Program-made: the position numbers and the translations under genes
Notes under the pieces: model-generated
Database searches by the model: none
What the model saw: the letters and a program-made list of their open reading frames with translations, nothing else
Told to the model about the DNA's origin: nothing
Origin: Karalla daura
Lineage: Eukaryota; Chordata; Actinopteri; Chaetodontiformes; Leiognathidae
Direction of reading: 5' to 3'
NCBI GenBank assembly: GCA_029224185.1
Contig: CM055206.1
Span: forward strand, 18,169,519 to 18,233,518
Length of the DNA stretch: 64,000 nt
Shown here: positions 36,773 through 47,930 of the stretch, in pieces
Numbering within the stretch: position 1 is the first letter of the stretch
Layout of the letters: each line of letters opens with the position of its first letter

Positions 36773-38667
36773 CCTCCTTGGTATTGCAAAGGTTGCATTG
36801 CACTGTTAAGAAGAGCAGTGTAATGAGTGAAATTTCTCAATCTGTGCTCTCTTTTTGCTCTCTTGTGCCCGTCCATCTGTTATGTTTTTATATACTTCTT
36901 GTGCTGTTTTTGCTTTCTTGGTACAGGACATAGGGTTCAGTGAGAGAGAAATCGTATTTCAGTTCTTTTGCATGTCCCTGTATAGACAGAAAATTGACCA
37001 TTAAGATCCTTTGAATCCCCTGAAAAAGTCATGGAGACACCTGGAGAAGATGCAGACTGCACACAGAAAGGATCTGGAAAAAAACGGTTTTTAGGCTTTA
37101 CTTTAAACTTGTGTTCATGGCTGATGAGGAAACTAAGACGACAGGCACAGCCAGGTATTGAGATGCTGCACCTCTACACGTCTTTGTATACTCACACGTC
37201 TTTCTTTGATTATGTATAAGCTGCAGACTGGAGGCTCCAACAGGTTATTTATGTCATACGTTTCACTTTCAAACCTCCCGGACTTCATTTGTTGAACTTT
37301 TCGGGTCATCCCTGCTCCGCTACACCAAACATCGCGACACTGAGAAGAACGACAGAGCGTGACACGTCTCAGGCCGAGCGCTCGCTTCAGCGTGGAGGAG
37401 ACGAGGTCAGGAGACGCGCTGAAGCTGCACGCTGCTGATCCAGTCAGGCAGGCAGATCCCAGGTCAGCCCTCTGAAGCCCTCCGCTCTGCTTTACAAGCA
37501 GACTAATCAAGCAGCAACAGATTCCACTCACACACACACACATGCAGACGTATCATCAGGCTAATTGTGCAGCCGTGGCTTTGTGTGTGTAAAAGAAGCT
37601 GGGAGGAGTTATGAGACGTGGCGACGCGGTTCTCAGGAGTCATAAAGCCTCGCGCGAGCCGTCCAGGAAAATAAAACCTGGTGCGAAACACGGAGCGGCG
37701 AAGGAAACAGATCCATGTTAATACGGCGCTTTAAAGGCGTCCTGCGGAGAGCCCGCGTCCCCGGCCTCTTCCCTCTCCTCTCTGTTGCTCAGTTTTTCGT
37801 CTTTTCTGCATTTTTTTTGCTTCTGGACGTGTTGAACACAGCGTTAAAACATTGGCAGGAAGCTTTATTGCATCACTCTGTGTGTGTGTGTGTGTGTGTG
37901 TGCCCAAGTGGGACACGATCATTAAAATATTACTCTGCGTTTCGTTTTTTTCCAATGACTTATTAGTCATTATATCCGAGGCGTTGTTTTTCCTCCTCCC
38001 TCTCCGGTTGGATCTCTCTCTCCCTAAGCAGATCTCTGTGACTCTGCGCTCCTCCATCCTGTGAAATCGACCCTCAGCTGAAGTCAGGAACATGTCAGAC
38101 TTCACGGCTGGACTGACCAGCCGGGTCTGACTCTTTTATTGCTTCGATTTCATATGTTACAGTCACTTTATGGCTCGTCCGAACTGCTGGAATTACATGA
38201 AGAAACAACGAGTGTTAAATCTAGTTTAAAAGCACAAATGTCTGAATGTCTAAATGTTTCCATCCAGGACAGTAATGCAACTTGAATGATTAATTCTCAT
38301 ATTTCCCGTTTTCTTAACCAGCAAAACACGAGGGATTACGGTCTATTGAATTCTAATCCCATGGAGTAGATTAGCAGCATTTATTGTTGTGAATGGAGGC
38401 GGTGAAAGGAGCCTGATAACAGGGAGGAGAGTCACTTAATCCTTCCATTGACTCCTCCCTCCCTCGCTCCAGGAAACACACACAGAGGCCAGGCCCTTCG
38501 TCTGGACACACACACACACACGCACACACACACACACACACACGCAGGGAGAGCCTGGCTTTGATGTCGACCACATCACACACTCGTCCACGCTCCCCCA
38601 CGCCGCCACCGAAGAAGCCGTCACTTCATTTGGACATTCCTGCTGCTGAGCTACAGCTGGCTGAGCC

Positions 38668-38670
<3 letters not shown>

Positions 38671-38738
<68 letters not shown>

Positions 38739-38741
38739 CGC
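38671..38741. repeat. (CA)n microsatellite
   Basis: CA array with two CG steps near its end. Confidence 0.95.
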
Positions 38742-39911
38742 ACATTGTAGAGACAACTTTAACCTTCAGCAACATGAGCTACATCTCTTATCCGTCTGGG
38801 AGAGTGGAGCATAAAGGTTGCAAACTCAATGGTGTTGTTCATGTATGAGAACAATCATCTGTTACAACCAGTAAGTGAGCAACTAGACATCCAACAAGAC
38901 AGACATCCAGTTCTCTCTGGACTGCTCACACCTTCCAGATCTTCCCTTAAAACAAGAGAGTAGTTGTTGAGTTACATTTTTTTACAGTTTCAGCTTCTCT
39001 CACGTGAATACTTTGTTTCTTCATTGTCTGGTGGGGATGATTTAGGGTTCAGCCTCCCACCTGATCTTGTCACCGTCAACCACTTTCATTGTTTTTGCAT
39101 CATTTTATAAATGAAACAACTTCAAGAAAGTAACTGACAGATGAATGGACTACAAAGATAATCTGCTTCGTGCAGCTTCATTAACGTAACTGGATCCTGT
39201 ATGGATCCTGAATAATCTCGTGCTGGACGATGAAATCAGAGACACATTCCCAGCCCTGTTGTGATAATGACTTCAGCACCAGGCTACGTCTGGTTCTCCC
39301 CCCGTTCCAGCCTCTGCTCTCCTCTCTCCTCCACTGCTGCAATAATCAGATTTAATCCTCATCTCACACTCGTTTCATCCTTCAGTCGGTCGTAACCAGG
39401 CCCGTCCTCTGTTCCCCTCCGGTCCATACAACCCAGCGACCCACGTTTGATGTCATGGCAGGCGAAGCAGGTTGTCCTCCCCTCGTCCTGTAACTTCATT
39501 CTCACCGCCCCTGGAAGACTCTCAGAGGTTCTCAGAGTCTTTCTTCTTCATTTCCTCGCCTCCTTCCTGCCGCTGGCCTGCCCTCAAAGAGGAGCAGGAC
39601 GCCGGTCACTTCCTGTCTGGCCCACGGCCTCGCAAACACCTGAGAGCAGAGTGTGAGGGACGAGCATGACTTCACTCCTATCATTACTGTTGTGACTGGA
39701 CGGACTTGAGACGATGAGAGCCGTTCAGAATACGTAAGACGTCTGGTCAGAATCTAGCATGAACACAGAGACGGACCCAGACACGTTAACTGAGCTGCTT
39801 TGATATGCCTCCAGGTTTCTGTTCTTCTCCCCCACCTCAGATCAGATCAGCTTCACCTCTGGTGGGTCCATTATACAGACCGGACTGTTATGGAGGCGAA
39901 GCAGTGCAGCT

Positions 39912-39914
<3 letters not shown>

Positions 39915-39970
<56 letters not shown>
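39915..39970. repeat. (CA)n microsatellite
   Basis: About 28 CA units. Confidence 0.95.
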
Positions 39971-39974
<4 letters not shown>

Positions 39975-40431
39975 CTGTTACAGCTCTATGTGTCATCTTT
40001 GTAAGATGTTCAGGGTTCAGTCCCAGGTGAAACCACCACCCTGGACCACCTGGAGCAGAAGCTGGGTCAGATGTGGACACAAAAGGTTTATTCCAACAAA
40101 AACTTAAATCCAAAAACTTCGTAATCCAAAGCAAAGAATCAGCATTTCAAGCTTTCTGCTCAACAGCACAAGCGATTATGTTTCCTCTGTAATAAAATAA
40201 AGAAACACTGGCTCCAAAAGCAATGGAGTAAGTCCACAACAACATCAGTTCATTAAGGTTAAAAAAATGAGCAGAGCTTTTCTAAGTTGAGTAATTATAG
40301 CGAGTCTAATAAATACAAGAGACTTTCAGAGAAAACTCTTCTGGCAGCCAAAACAAGTCGAGTTTGTTTTAAAGTGGAGCTGAGACGCACATATTATGAC
40401 TGTTTCCAATCCAGAACCGTCCAACATTATT

Positions 40432-40490
40432 TGTTAAGCACTTTAAAGCTGCCCCAGTTGGACCAAGGTGCTCTACAGAACAAATAAAAG
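40432..40490. repeat. fragment of a dispersed fish repeat
   Basis: AAGCACTTTAAAGCTGCCCC followed by GGACCAAGGTGCTCTACA resembles a widespread teleost element. The open frame across it is incidental. Confidence 0.35.
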
Positions 40491-40892
40491 ACCTAATGAA
40501 ACTGCATATAAAATCCAAACAATATGAATTAAAAGGCATAACATACAACCATTCAAAACAAACTATTAGACTTTGATACATAAAATCAACATGGAGAAAA
40601 CACAAGTTTTAAGAGGAGATTTAAAATCACAATAACTCTTCTAGATAAGGCCCAGAGATGCCATCCATCCATCCATCATTGTGTCACGTTCATCCCAGTG
40701 CATCTTAAAGGGAGATACAGTAAATAGATAAACAGTAAATAGATCAGGAGTTGGTAGAGACACTCAGCCTATCTGTCTGCTATCAGAGCTGAGGGTCGTT
40801 CCAGGTTCTCCACAGTCCAGACTCAACACAGCTCAGAACTGTTTGATCTGACGTTTTTTTTTATTGTATTGTTTGTTTTGGAGAACGGGAAG

Positions 40893-40927
40893 AGGAGGAG
40901 GAGGAGGAGGAGGAGGAGGAGGAGGAG
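40893..40927. repeat. (GGA)n trinucleotide repeat
   Basis: About 12 GGA units. Confidence 0.95.
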
Positions 40928-41150
40928 GCTCTGAAGTGTGTCGCAAACACATCGGCTATGTCTCACTGCTTCACGGAGGTCCAGCCAGGACCAGCGCAGT
41001 CACGTTGCTCTCGCTCTTGTTGTTATTCAGAGTTTTTTTGCCCCTCTCTCTCTCTTTTTTGTTTGTGTGTTTACCTGGTGAGTGGCAGATGTGGTTCAGG
41101 TCACAGAAACTTCTCAAACATTTCATCTTCTCTCCAATATTCTGAATACG

Positions 41151-41152
<2 letters not shown>

Positions 41153-41201
<49 letters not shown>
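41153..41201. repeat. (CA)n microsatellite
   Basis: About 24 CA units. Confidence 0.95.
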
Positions 41202-41204
<3 letters not shown>

Positions 41205-41654
41205 GACTGGCCAGTTAAAGTGTGTGTGTATGTATGTTTCTTACCTTCAAAGCTACCTGTGTCTTTTGCTAAGAGCATGATGAGGTGTGACCTTTGCATT
41301 GCATAGTGCATCACCAGCCTTCTCATGCTCCTGATGCATTCACAGCCTCCTGAGGGTGAAGTCACGATGTCAGATGTCAGTTCAGCAGCGTAAATGTCGC
41401 TCTGACACAGCTGTGAGAGCTGCCACTGAAGGGTTCACAAAGCATGCACACACACACACACACACACACACACAGTCTCACACACACACAAACACACATA
41501 TTTCCTGGTAAGAAACTTTATTAAAACGCCATGAGAGGGGGAGATTAGTAACCATGGGTGCAGAGCACAGTAGGACAACACAGAGGGAGCTCGACCCAGA
41601 CCTGTAATTTATGGGGTCAGACGAGGTCAGGAGAGGAGCTCTCCACTTCATGAC

Positions 41655-41717
41655 AACAACAACAACCACAAAAATAACAACAACAGCAACAGCAACAACA
41701 ACAACAACCACAACAAC
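41655..41717. repeat. (ACA)n imperfect trinucleotide repeat
   Basis: ACA units mixed with GCA, CCA and AAT. Confidence 0.9.
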
Positions 41718-41818
41718 ATTTCCTGCCCGTTTTTTACATTTTTACATGACATTTTATGACACCATGTGTGCATATACAGAGAGCAGTGTAGATGTATACC
41801 TATGTGGAGATCCGAGGC

Positions 41819-41851
41819 GTTGTTTTGATTAACTGTGTTAATCAAAACAAC
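41819..41851. repeat. perfect 15-bp inverted repeat, 3-base loop
   Basis: GTTGTTTTGATTAAC (41819-41833), loop TGT, then its exact reverse complement GTTAATCAAAACAAC (41837-41851). The right arm runs into a (CA)n array. Confidence 0.9.
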
Positions 41852-41972
41852 ACACACACACACACACACATACAAATGAAGGCACCTTGTTGTCTGTGGT
41901 TGTCTTTAACCACAGAGGAATTCAGCTCTGGTCTACCTCCAACTGCCCTGACCATGGCACAGTCCAGCCAGC

Positions 41973-42013
<41 letters not shown>

Positions 42014-42318
42014 TGTGTGTGGGGGGGGTGTATAGGGTTACACATGAAAGGGGCACCATGACCTGCATTACATTGATCATTGTGGTGAGAAGGGGGAGGA
42101 TCACCCTCTCACATTCATAATCAGTGCAGTATGATCATACTACCCCTGTCACCTCTGCATTCTTACTAAGTTTACATGGAGAATATTTCAAATATGTCCA
42201 AATATTTGACATTGTTACTATATTACTATATTTTACACATATTCTGCATTATTACATTATATATTTCTCAGAACGCTTCATACACATGAATGTTGTTTTC
42301 CCATGTTAGTTATTTATA

Positions 42319-42321
<3 letters not shown>

Positions 42322-42374
<53 letters not shown>
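42322..42374. repeat. (GA)n microsatellite
   Basis: About 26 GA units. Confidence 0.95.
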
Positions 42375-42375
<1 letters not shown>

Positions 42376-42885
42376 CAGATCTTCAGCAGAGAGCAGACCA
42401 TCTGACAGGAATACAAACAGTGGCTGTGTGGTGGAAGCGTCCAGCTCTGTCAGGCTGAACGAGCGGCTCGTGACAACACGCACACACGCATGCAGAAAGG
42501 AAGCAGCACAAAGCGGTTTTGTTGGTGCCCTTATTTCAAAATATAAATAAACGAGTGAATAAATACTGGAATAAGAAGTCCTGCCCCGTAGCTGTTTATT
42601 TCAGTTTAAATCCATTTAACTGTTGTTGAGAGAGTCTGGAGGTTTGACCTCTAGGGGACAGGATGCTGGGACGGGACACACTCACCCTGTCATCAGACTG
42701 TCTGTCTGTTCAGCTCCTCAGCTCTCCTGACATCTGTTCATGTCTGTTCACTCAGCAGGCGCTTTTACTCCTCTTCATCACTAGGACGAGTTGTAACGTT
42801 CGCCTGAAATGGAAACTGATCCGAACAGACTCTGACACTGTGACAGAGACTAAATGTTGTAAATTAACAATGAATCCAGACAGAA

Positions 42886-43882
42886 CTTTGGTTTACTGAA
42901 AACTGAGCCTGCAGCACATCAAAATGTTTGTTTGGAAACGCTATTTTAAACATATGCTCGCAATTACTTAGCACAGTTTAATTACTTTTTCCTTTTTCTT
43001 ACATTACTTATTACTTATCATGTGTTTTATGTCCGCTATATATTTTATATGTTATATATTTGTTTGTTTATGTCCGCTACTTGACACCTTAAATTCCTTC
43101 GGGATCAATAAAATATCTCTATTTATAGATCTATCTATATATGTATCTATCTATCTATTGTAGTAGGGTAACTGAAGTAACTCCAGGGGATGTAAGTGGA
43201 GGAGAGCCAGCCGGTCCTGCTGAGCTTGTTGACCTCGGAGGAGGTGATAGAGGAGGAGTAAGGAGGAGGTCGGTCAGCAGAGCAGGAGCATCAGCTGTCA
43301 GGAGGAGTGGTTTCCTGCTCTCCCTCTCACTCACTGCAGTGGACGAGATGCCAGACAGATGAACTTACTCTCCGGGATCAATAAAGTAAATCATGTTCTT
43401 CTATCAGTGTGGCGACATGTTAGATCAGTCAGCTGTAGGTTGTTGATGCTGCACGTCCACACACACACACACACACAGTGAGAGAGATTCCTTTTTTACA
43501 TGTAAATGTATCCGACTGGATATTTAGCAGGATAGCTCTTATTCTGCAGGTCACTACCCAAAATTCATCACTTTTTATTGCATTTTATTCATTTAATATT
43601 TCTTCCTTCACCTGTGAACATTCGTTAATAGGTTAATCAGTTAATTTGTAAAGCACTAAAGGAAATGAATACAAGACTCACTCATGAACACTGTTTTGTT
43701 TTGTATTTTTAGCATAGTTGGTCATTTTGAACATTTAGCATAGTTTTTCTAGCATAGTTGTTTTTAGCTTCATTATATTTTTTTACATAAATTACAACTG
43801 TAATTATGTTGGGGAAAACCGAAGCTCTCGGAGAAAACCCAGAATTGTCTGTTCTAGAATCTATTTACACCTTCCTGTGGGA
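42886..43882. repeat. tandem duplication, copy A (distal)
   Basis: It shares four blocks in the same order with copy B: 42886-42961, 42962-43162, 43201-43301 and 43702-43882. The fourth block ends in the reverse complement of the last codons and stop of the 1041-codon gene, then diverges. Copy A alone has the segment 43302-43400, with a second GGGATCAATAAAGT tail. It lacks about 125 bases found in copy B after block 1. Confidence 0.85.
43574..43589 (-). terminator. candidate poly(A) signals for the nested gene
   Basis: Two minus-strand AATAAA motifs (43574-43579, 43584-43589) lie about 1.1 kb past the stop at 44671. Closer by are only ATTAAA variants near 44092 and 44107. Which is used cannot be told from sequence. 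Confidence 0.3.
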
Positions 43883-43891
43883 AGGTGTGTG

Positions 43892-44271
43892 CTTTGATTT
43901 ACTGAAAACTGAGCCTGCAGCGCATCAAAATGTTTGTTTGGAAACAGTATTTTAAACATATGCTCGCAGTTCTGTCTAGGCACATATGAGCTATCATCAC
44001 TGGTGAACTAATGTGCAGATGATGCATGTAAATCACACGGTTTTCTGTGAGGGTCATGTATCATGTATCCCACCTTATTGGATTTTATCTTTTAATTACT
44101 TAGCACAGTTTAATTACTTTTTCCTTTTTCTTACATTACTTATTACTTATCATATGTTTTATGTCCGCTATATATTTTATATGTTATATATTTGTGTGTT
44201 TATGTCCGCTACTTGACACCTTAATTTCCGTCGGGATCAATAAAATATCTCTATTTATATATGTATCTATA

Positions 44272-44334
<63 letters not shown>

Positions 44335-44690
44335 TGTAAAGGAGAGCCAGCTGGTCCTGCTGAGCTTGTTGACCTCGGAGGAGGTGATAGAGGAGGAGTA
44401 AGGAGGAGGTCGGTCAGCAGAGCGGTAGCATCAGCTGTCACTATTATTTTATAATTATTCAAAATATAATTATGTCAAAATGTGTGAGTGTGTATATAAT
44501 ATAATTCTGTATTTTTAGCATAGTTGGTCATTTTGAATATTTAGCATAGTTTTTCTAGCATAGTTATTTTTAGCTTCATTATGTTTTTTTACATAAATTA
44601 CAACTGTAATTATGTTGGAGAAAACCGAAACTCTCGGAGAAAACCCAGAAATGTCTGTTTTAGAATCTATTTACACCTTCCCGTGGAAGA
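43892..44690. repeat. tandem duplication, copy B (gene-proximal)
   Basis: Blocks 43892-43968, 44094-44339, 44341-44439 and 44508-44690 match copy A. Block 2 carries GGGATCAATAAAATATC plus a (TATC)n tail, which looks like the 3' end of a fish LINE. The last 20 bases overlap the coding end of the gene at 44671. The two copies are almost adjacent (43882 and 43892). Confidence 0.85.
44270..44334. repeat. (TATC)n tetranucleotide repeat
   Basis: About 15 TATC units forming the tail of copy B. Copy A has only about three. Confidence 0.95.
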
Positions 44691-47600
44691 TGCGAGCGAG
44701 TGGTCTACCCACCGCCCTGACGGCCGCTACGAAGAGCCCCTTCACGCCCTTCCTGCGAGGAGCCAGGAGGTGCTTCTTCAGCGTCTCAACCAGTTTGGCG
44801 TTGATGGTGCTGTCCTGGGCCAGCACAGCCTCCCGCAGCCGGCCGGAGCCGCCCAGCTTGGAGCAGAGGTCTTTGTAGGCCGCCTTGCAGATCTCCTTGC
44901 AGCTCTTGGTGTTGAGCTTGAAGGGCGTTTCGCAGCTTGCAAGCTCCTCCAAGAACAGGGGCATCAGGGAGTCAGCGATGGTGACAGCCACCTCGGAGGC
45001 CCTCGGTGTCTTCTTCCCCATGATCTTGTTCACAAGATCGAAGAGAAGAGTGGCGCACAGGATCCCGTCCCACTCTGAAATCACCCATGCCGGGGCCACA
45101 TCTGCAGCCTCCTCACCGCCAAGCTCCACCGTCTCCTCGGGGATCTTCGGGCATGAGGGCTCCAGCTCAGGTGAAGCCTTCTTGCTTTCAAAGTCCACCG
45201 TCTTCTTGGGGATCTTTGGGCATGAGGGCTCCAGCTCAGGTGAAGCCTTCTTGCTTTCAAAGTCCACCGTCTTCTCGGGGATCTTTGGGCATGAGGGCTC
45301 CAGCTCAGGTGAAGCCTTCTTGCTTTCAAAGTCCACCGTTCTCCCGGTGATCCTGGGTGGTGAGCGCTGTGGCACGGTCTCCTCAGAGATGTTTAGGGGC
45401 ACGGGCCTGGGCACCGATGGAGTCCTGTCAGCTCTGCGGCTGATGACTGGTGCAGGAGGTACCCAGGGTGAGATCTGCTCATCCTCATCCTCATCTGCAT
45501 CATCATCATCGTCAGAGGCCGGCTGCACATCGGGCACGCAAGGGAGTTGCACCTCAGGCTGAGGAGCCGAAGTGGCCTTGTCCTCCTCTTCCTCCTCCTC
45601 CTTTTCTTCGGAGGAGCGATCACCATGGAGAAGCGTCACTACTCGATGGATTTGTTCCAGAACAGGACCTGAGTGGTTCCGACTCAGATCCTGTTGGTCT
45701 TCCTCCAATCCGAGCGTGTCGGAGATCTCCGCGACGATGTTGTCCATCCCACAGTCGAGCTCCCTGTCCAGCTGCGTGCTGTTCTGTACGTCCTTCTTCA
45801 GGTGGACGTACAGGACTCTACTCAGCCGCTGGGAGAACATCACTTTGTGGCTGGAGGTGTCGTCGTCCTCCTCTGGTATTCTGAAGAGTTCAGGCTCATC
45901 CTCGGAATCCTCCTCAGAGGAGGGCAGCCTCAGAGGGAAGAAGCGGTTCAACGTCTGCTCTATCACTTCGAGCAGCCGCGTCACCCTCTTCTTGTCGGTC
46001 GGGACATGGGAGACCAGCTTCCTCTTGAGGTTGGCGACCAAGCGCAGCGTCTGCTCCTTCACCAGCTTGTGCATCAGCCAGGCTGTGATTTTGGCTTGCA
46101 CGAGGGACCAGCAGGATGCGTCAGGCTCCGGATTGGCTAGGATAATCTGCACAATCCCCCTGGCTGCTGTGTCTGAATCCCTGCAGCTGCAAGCCTCGAG
46201 CAGGCTGTTCTCCTCCTTGGAGATAGGGTCTGGGACCTCTGTGAAGCTGAACTGGCTCCCGTGGTGCTGTAGGATCTCAGCGACAGCTCGAGTCGTCAGA
46301 TCTTCCAAGCTCACCACTTCGTCCGTGACTTCAACCGTGGCTTCTTCCTCCTCCTGGACCTGCGGCTCTGCGGGCTCTTCCACATGCTGCTCAGATGGTG
46401 TTCTGGGCAGCAGAGCCTGGGTGCCGATATTCACCTTCCCCATGGTGTGAACTCTAAGCTTACCCATGACTACATGCTTGATTCTGCTCAGAGCAGCACT
46501 ACAGTAATCTTCCTGTGTAAGATACTGCTGTGCCTGTCTCTTGAGCATGTCCCAGAACCGTATGGCGAGGTCTTTAATGCCCGTCTTAATCTCAGCCTTC
46601 AGCTTCACGTTGTCTCCCTTCTGTGACTTCAGATGCTGAAATATGACTTTACTTGCCTGGCGAGCAAACAGTTGTCTCTGGTTGCAGGTGTCATCTAAGA
46701 GCCTTTCAAAGAGACTTCTCTGACCAGAGGCCTCTGTCTCCTGAAGCAGCCTCAGCGGGATCATGTCCTGCAGCAGCTGATCGATCGAGTCGAGCAGCGG
46801 CTGCAGGGACGGTGACTTCCCAGACGCCAAGCAGGAAGTTCTCCCCCTCAGGTGTCCCACAAGGCGGAAGAGTGATACCCTCGCAAATCTACGGATCAGC
46901 CAGGCCTGGATCTTTTTACCGACTCGGGCCCATAAAGGCACATCAGTAGATTTGTTCACCACACTGGAACTAGGGCTGTTCAGTTCTAGTTCCTGTGCTG
47001 ATGTAATGGCATCCACAATCTCCTCAGCTGCTATGTGGGCATCCTCAGAAGACCTGGATGTGAACAGGCGGTGCTCCTCCTCAGTAATGCCATCGACCTG
47101 AACGGCAACACTGAACTCCTCCTCCTGCTCCTCTAGGATCTCCTTGATGGCCTTGGTTGTTTCACCAGCGAGGGATTCCGCTATTAAGCTGTCCATGACC
47201 TCAGAAGACCTGATCAGTAACAGGCGAGGCTCCTCCTCAGTAATGCCATCGACCTGATTGGCAACACTGAGCTCCTCCTCCTGCTCCTTTAAGATCTCCT
47301 TGGTGGCCTTGGTTGTTTTACCAGCGAGGGCTTTTGCTGTTAAGCTTATGATGCCTTTCCCTATGGTCTTTATCCTGTGTGCAGAATTGCTAGACAGAGT
47401 CACCTTCTTACCTTCCCCTCTGCTGTTCCCAGCATTGACCCTCTCTGTCACCTCCTCGCACACCAGCTGTGAGACCTTTCTTGTGGCATCCCCGCTGCTG
47501 CCGCTCTCCAGGAAGATCTGAGGAATGACGCCCTGCAGACACTCTTGGACCTGGCTCTCTGTCACCCTGTCCCCAGGAGACGGTGACGCGTCCTGATCGT

Positions 47601-47796
47601 CCAGCCGTTGTTTGAAGGCCTCGTGGGTGTGCTGCGTCAGGACATCGATCATTTCCACACAGTGGTGAAACGTCACCTCCTCTGTCGCATCCTCACCCAT
47701 CTCCTTCAGCTTGTCAACCAGCTCTCGGACGGCCAAGTACAGGTTGTCTGCTACTCCCTGTGTGTGCATGATTCCAACAGCCTCTGTTTTGCTCAT
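44671..47796 (-). CDS. 1041-residue repeat-built protein, nested antisense gene, unrecognised
   Basis: One uninterrupted frame from ATG (47794-47796, A at -3) to TAA (44671-44673). Layout: helical N-terminus (1-150); a 52-residue tandem repeat (about 153-253, LAGKTTKATKEIL versus LAGETTKAIKEIL, each followed by VDGITEEE); module A (about 204-446) and module B (about 495-726), similar along their whole length (AWLIRRFARVSLFRLVGHL versus AWLMHKLVKEQTLRLVANL, and PLRL in both); acidic linkers (about 470-490, 728-739, 761-773); three 23-residue repeats (819-887); and a mixed C-terminus ending LARIFHGKV. No signal peptide, membrane helix or enzyme motif is visible. It looks like a cytoplasmic or nuclear scaffold of helical modules. 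I do not know the family. A sperm sheath-type scaffold such as FSIP2 is only a guess to test. Third positions are G/C rich and no frameshift occurs, so the gene is probably under selection. Confidence 0.8.
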   Translation of the reverse strand: MSKTEAVGIMHTQGVADNLYLAVRELVDKLKEMGEDATEEVTFHHCVEMIDVLTQHTHEAFKQRLDDQDASPSPGDRVTESQVQECLQGVIPQIFLESGSSGDATRKVSQLVCEEVTERVNAGNSRGEGKKVTLSSNSAHRIKTIGKGIISLTAKALAGKTTKATKEILKEQEEELSVANQVDGITEEEPRLLLIRSSEVMDSLIAESLAGETTKAIKEILEEQEEEFSVAVQVDGITEEEHRLFTSRSSEDAHIAAEEIVDAITSAQELELNSPSSSVVNKSTDVPLWARVGKKIQAWLIRRFARVSLFRLVGHLRGRTSCLASGKSPSLQPLLDSIDQLLQDMIPLRLLQETEASGQRSLFERLLDDTCNQRQLFARQASKVIFQHLKSQKGDNVKLKAEIKTGIKDLAIRFWDMLKRQAQQYLTQEDYCSAALSRIKHVVMGKLRVHTMGKVNIGTQALLPRTPSEQHVEEPAEPQVQEEEEATVEVTDEVVSLEDLTTRAVAEILQHHGSQFSFTEVPDPISKEENSLLEACSCRDSDTAARGIVQIILANPEPDASCWSLVQAKITAWLMHKLVKEQTLRLVANLKRKLVSHVPTDKKRVTRLLEVIEQTLNRFFPLRLPSSEEDSEDEPELFRIPEEDDDTSSHKVMFSQRLSRVLYVHLKKDVQNSTQLDRELDCGMDNIVAEISDTLGLEEDQQDLSRNHSGPVLEQIHRVVTLLHGDRSSEEKEEEEEEDKATSAPQPEVQLPCVPDVQPASDDDDDADEDEDEQISPWVPPAPVISRRADRTPSVPRPVPLNISEETVPQRSPPRITGRTVDFESKKASPELEPSCPKIPEKTVDFESKKASPELEPSCPKIPKKTVDFESKKASPELEPSCPKIPEETVELGGEEAADVAPAWVISEWDGILCATLLFDLVNKIMGKKTPRASEVAVTIADSLMPLFLEELASCETPFKLNTKSCKEICKAAYKDLCSKLGGSGRLREAVLAQDSTINAKLVETLKKHLLAPRRKGVKGLFVAAVRAVGRPLARIFHGKV
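45136..45342 (-). repeat. three 69-bp coding repeats in the nested gene
   Basis: Near-identical 69-base units encode three copies of a 23-residue motif (TVDFESKKASPELEPSCPKI plus a variable tail). A fourth, degraded start (ETVELGG) follows. The high DNA identity implies recent expansion or gene conversion. SPELEP and SCPKIP could be phosphorylation or docking motifs (inference). Confidence 0.9.
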
Positions 47797-47801
47797 CTTA
47801 T

Positions 47802-47930
47802 CTGTAAATTGTTCTATAATGCTATGAAATGCTACTACTTACTACTACCACTACTACTACGACTACTAGTTACGCTGTGTAGATCTGATCGGTCAGATGT
47901 GAATTTGTGTTATTTTTGAGGTCCACTTAC
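47802..47930 (-). other. candidate 129-bp 5' UTR intron of the nested gene
   Basis: On the minus strand a donor CAT|GTAAGT at 47930 and an acceptor TTTACAG ending at 47802 flank 129 bases that include a GTA/GTAGTA repeat. The start codon lies five bases past the acceptor. Both sites are near consensus. A spliced 5' UTR would argue against a simple retrocopy. Confidence 0.45.

Noticed and set aside
44885..46450. Long plus-strand frames over the nested gene
   Set aside because: They are shadows of the 1041-codon minus-strand frame, low-complexity and mutually overlapping.
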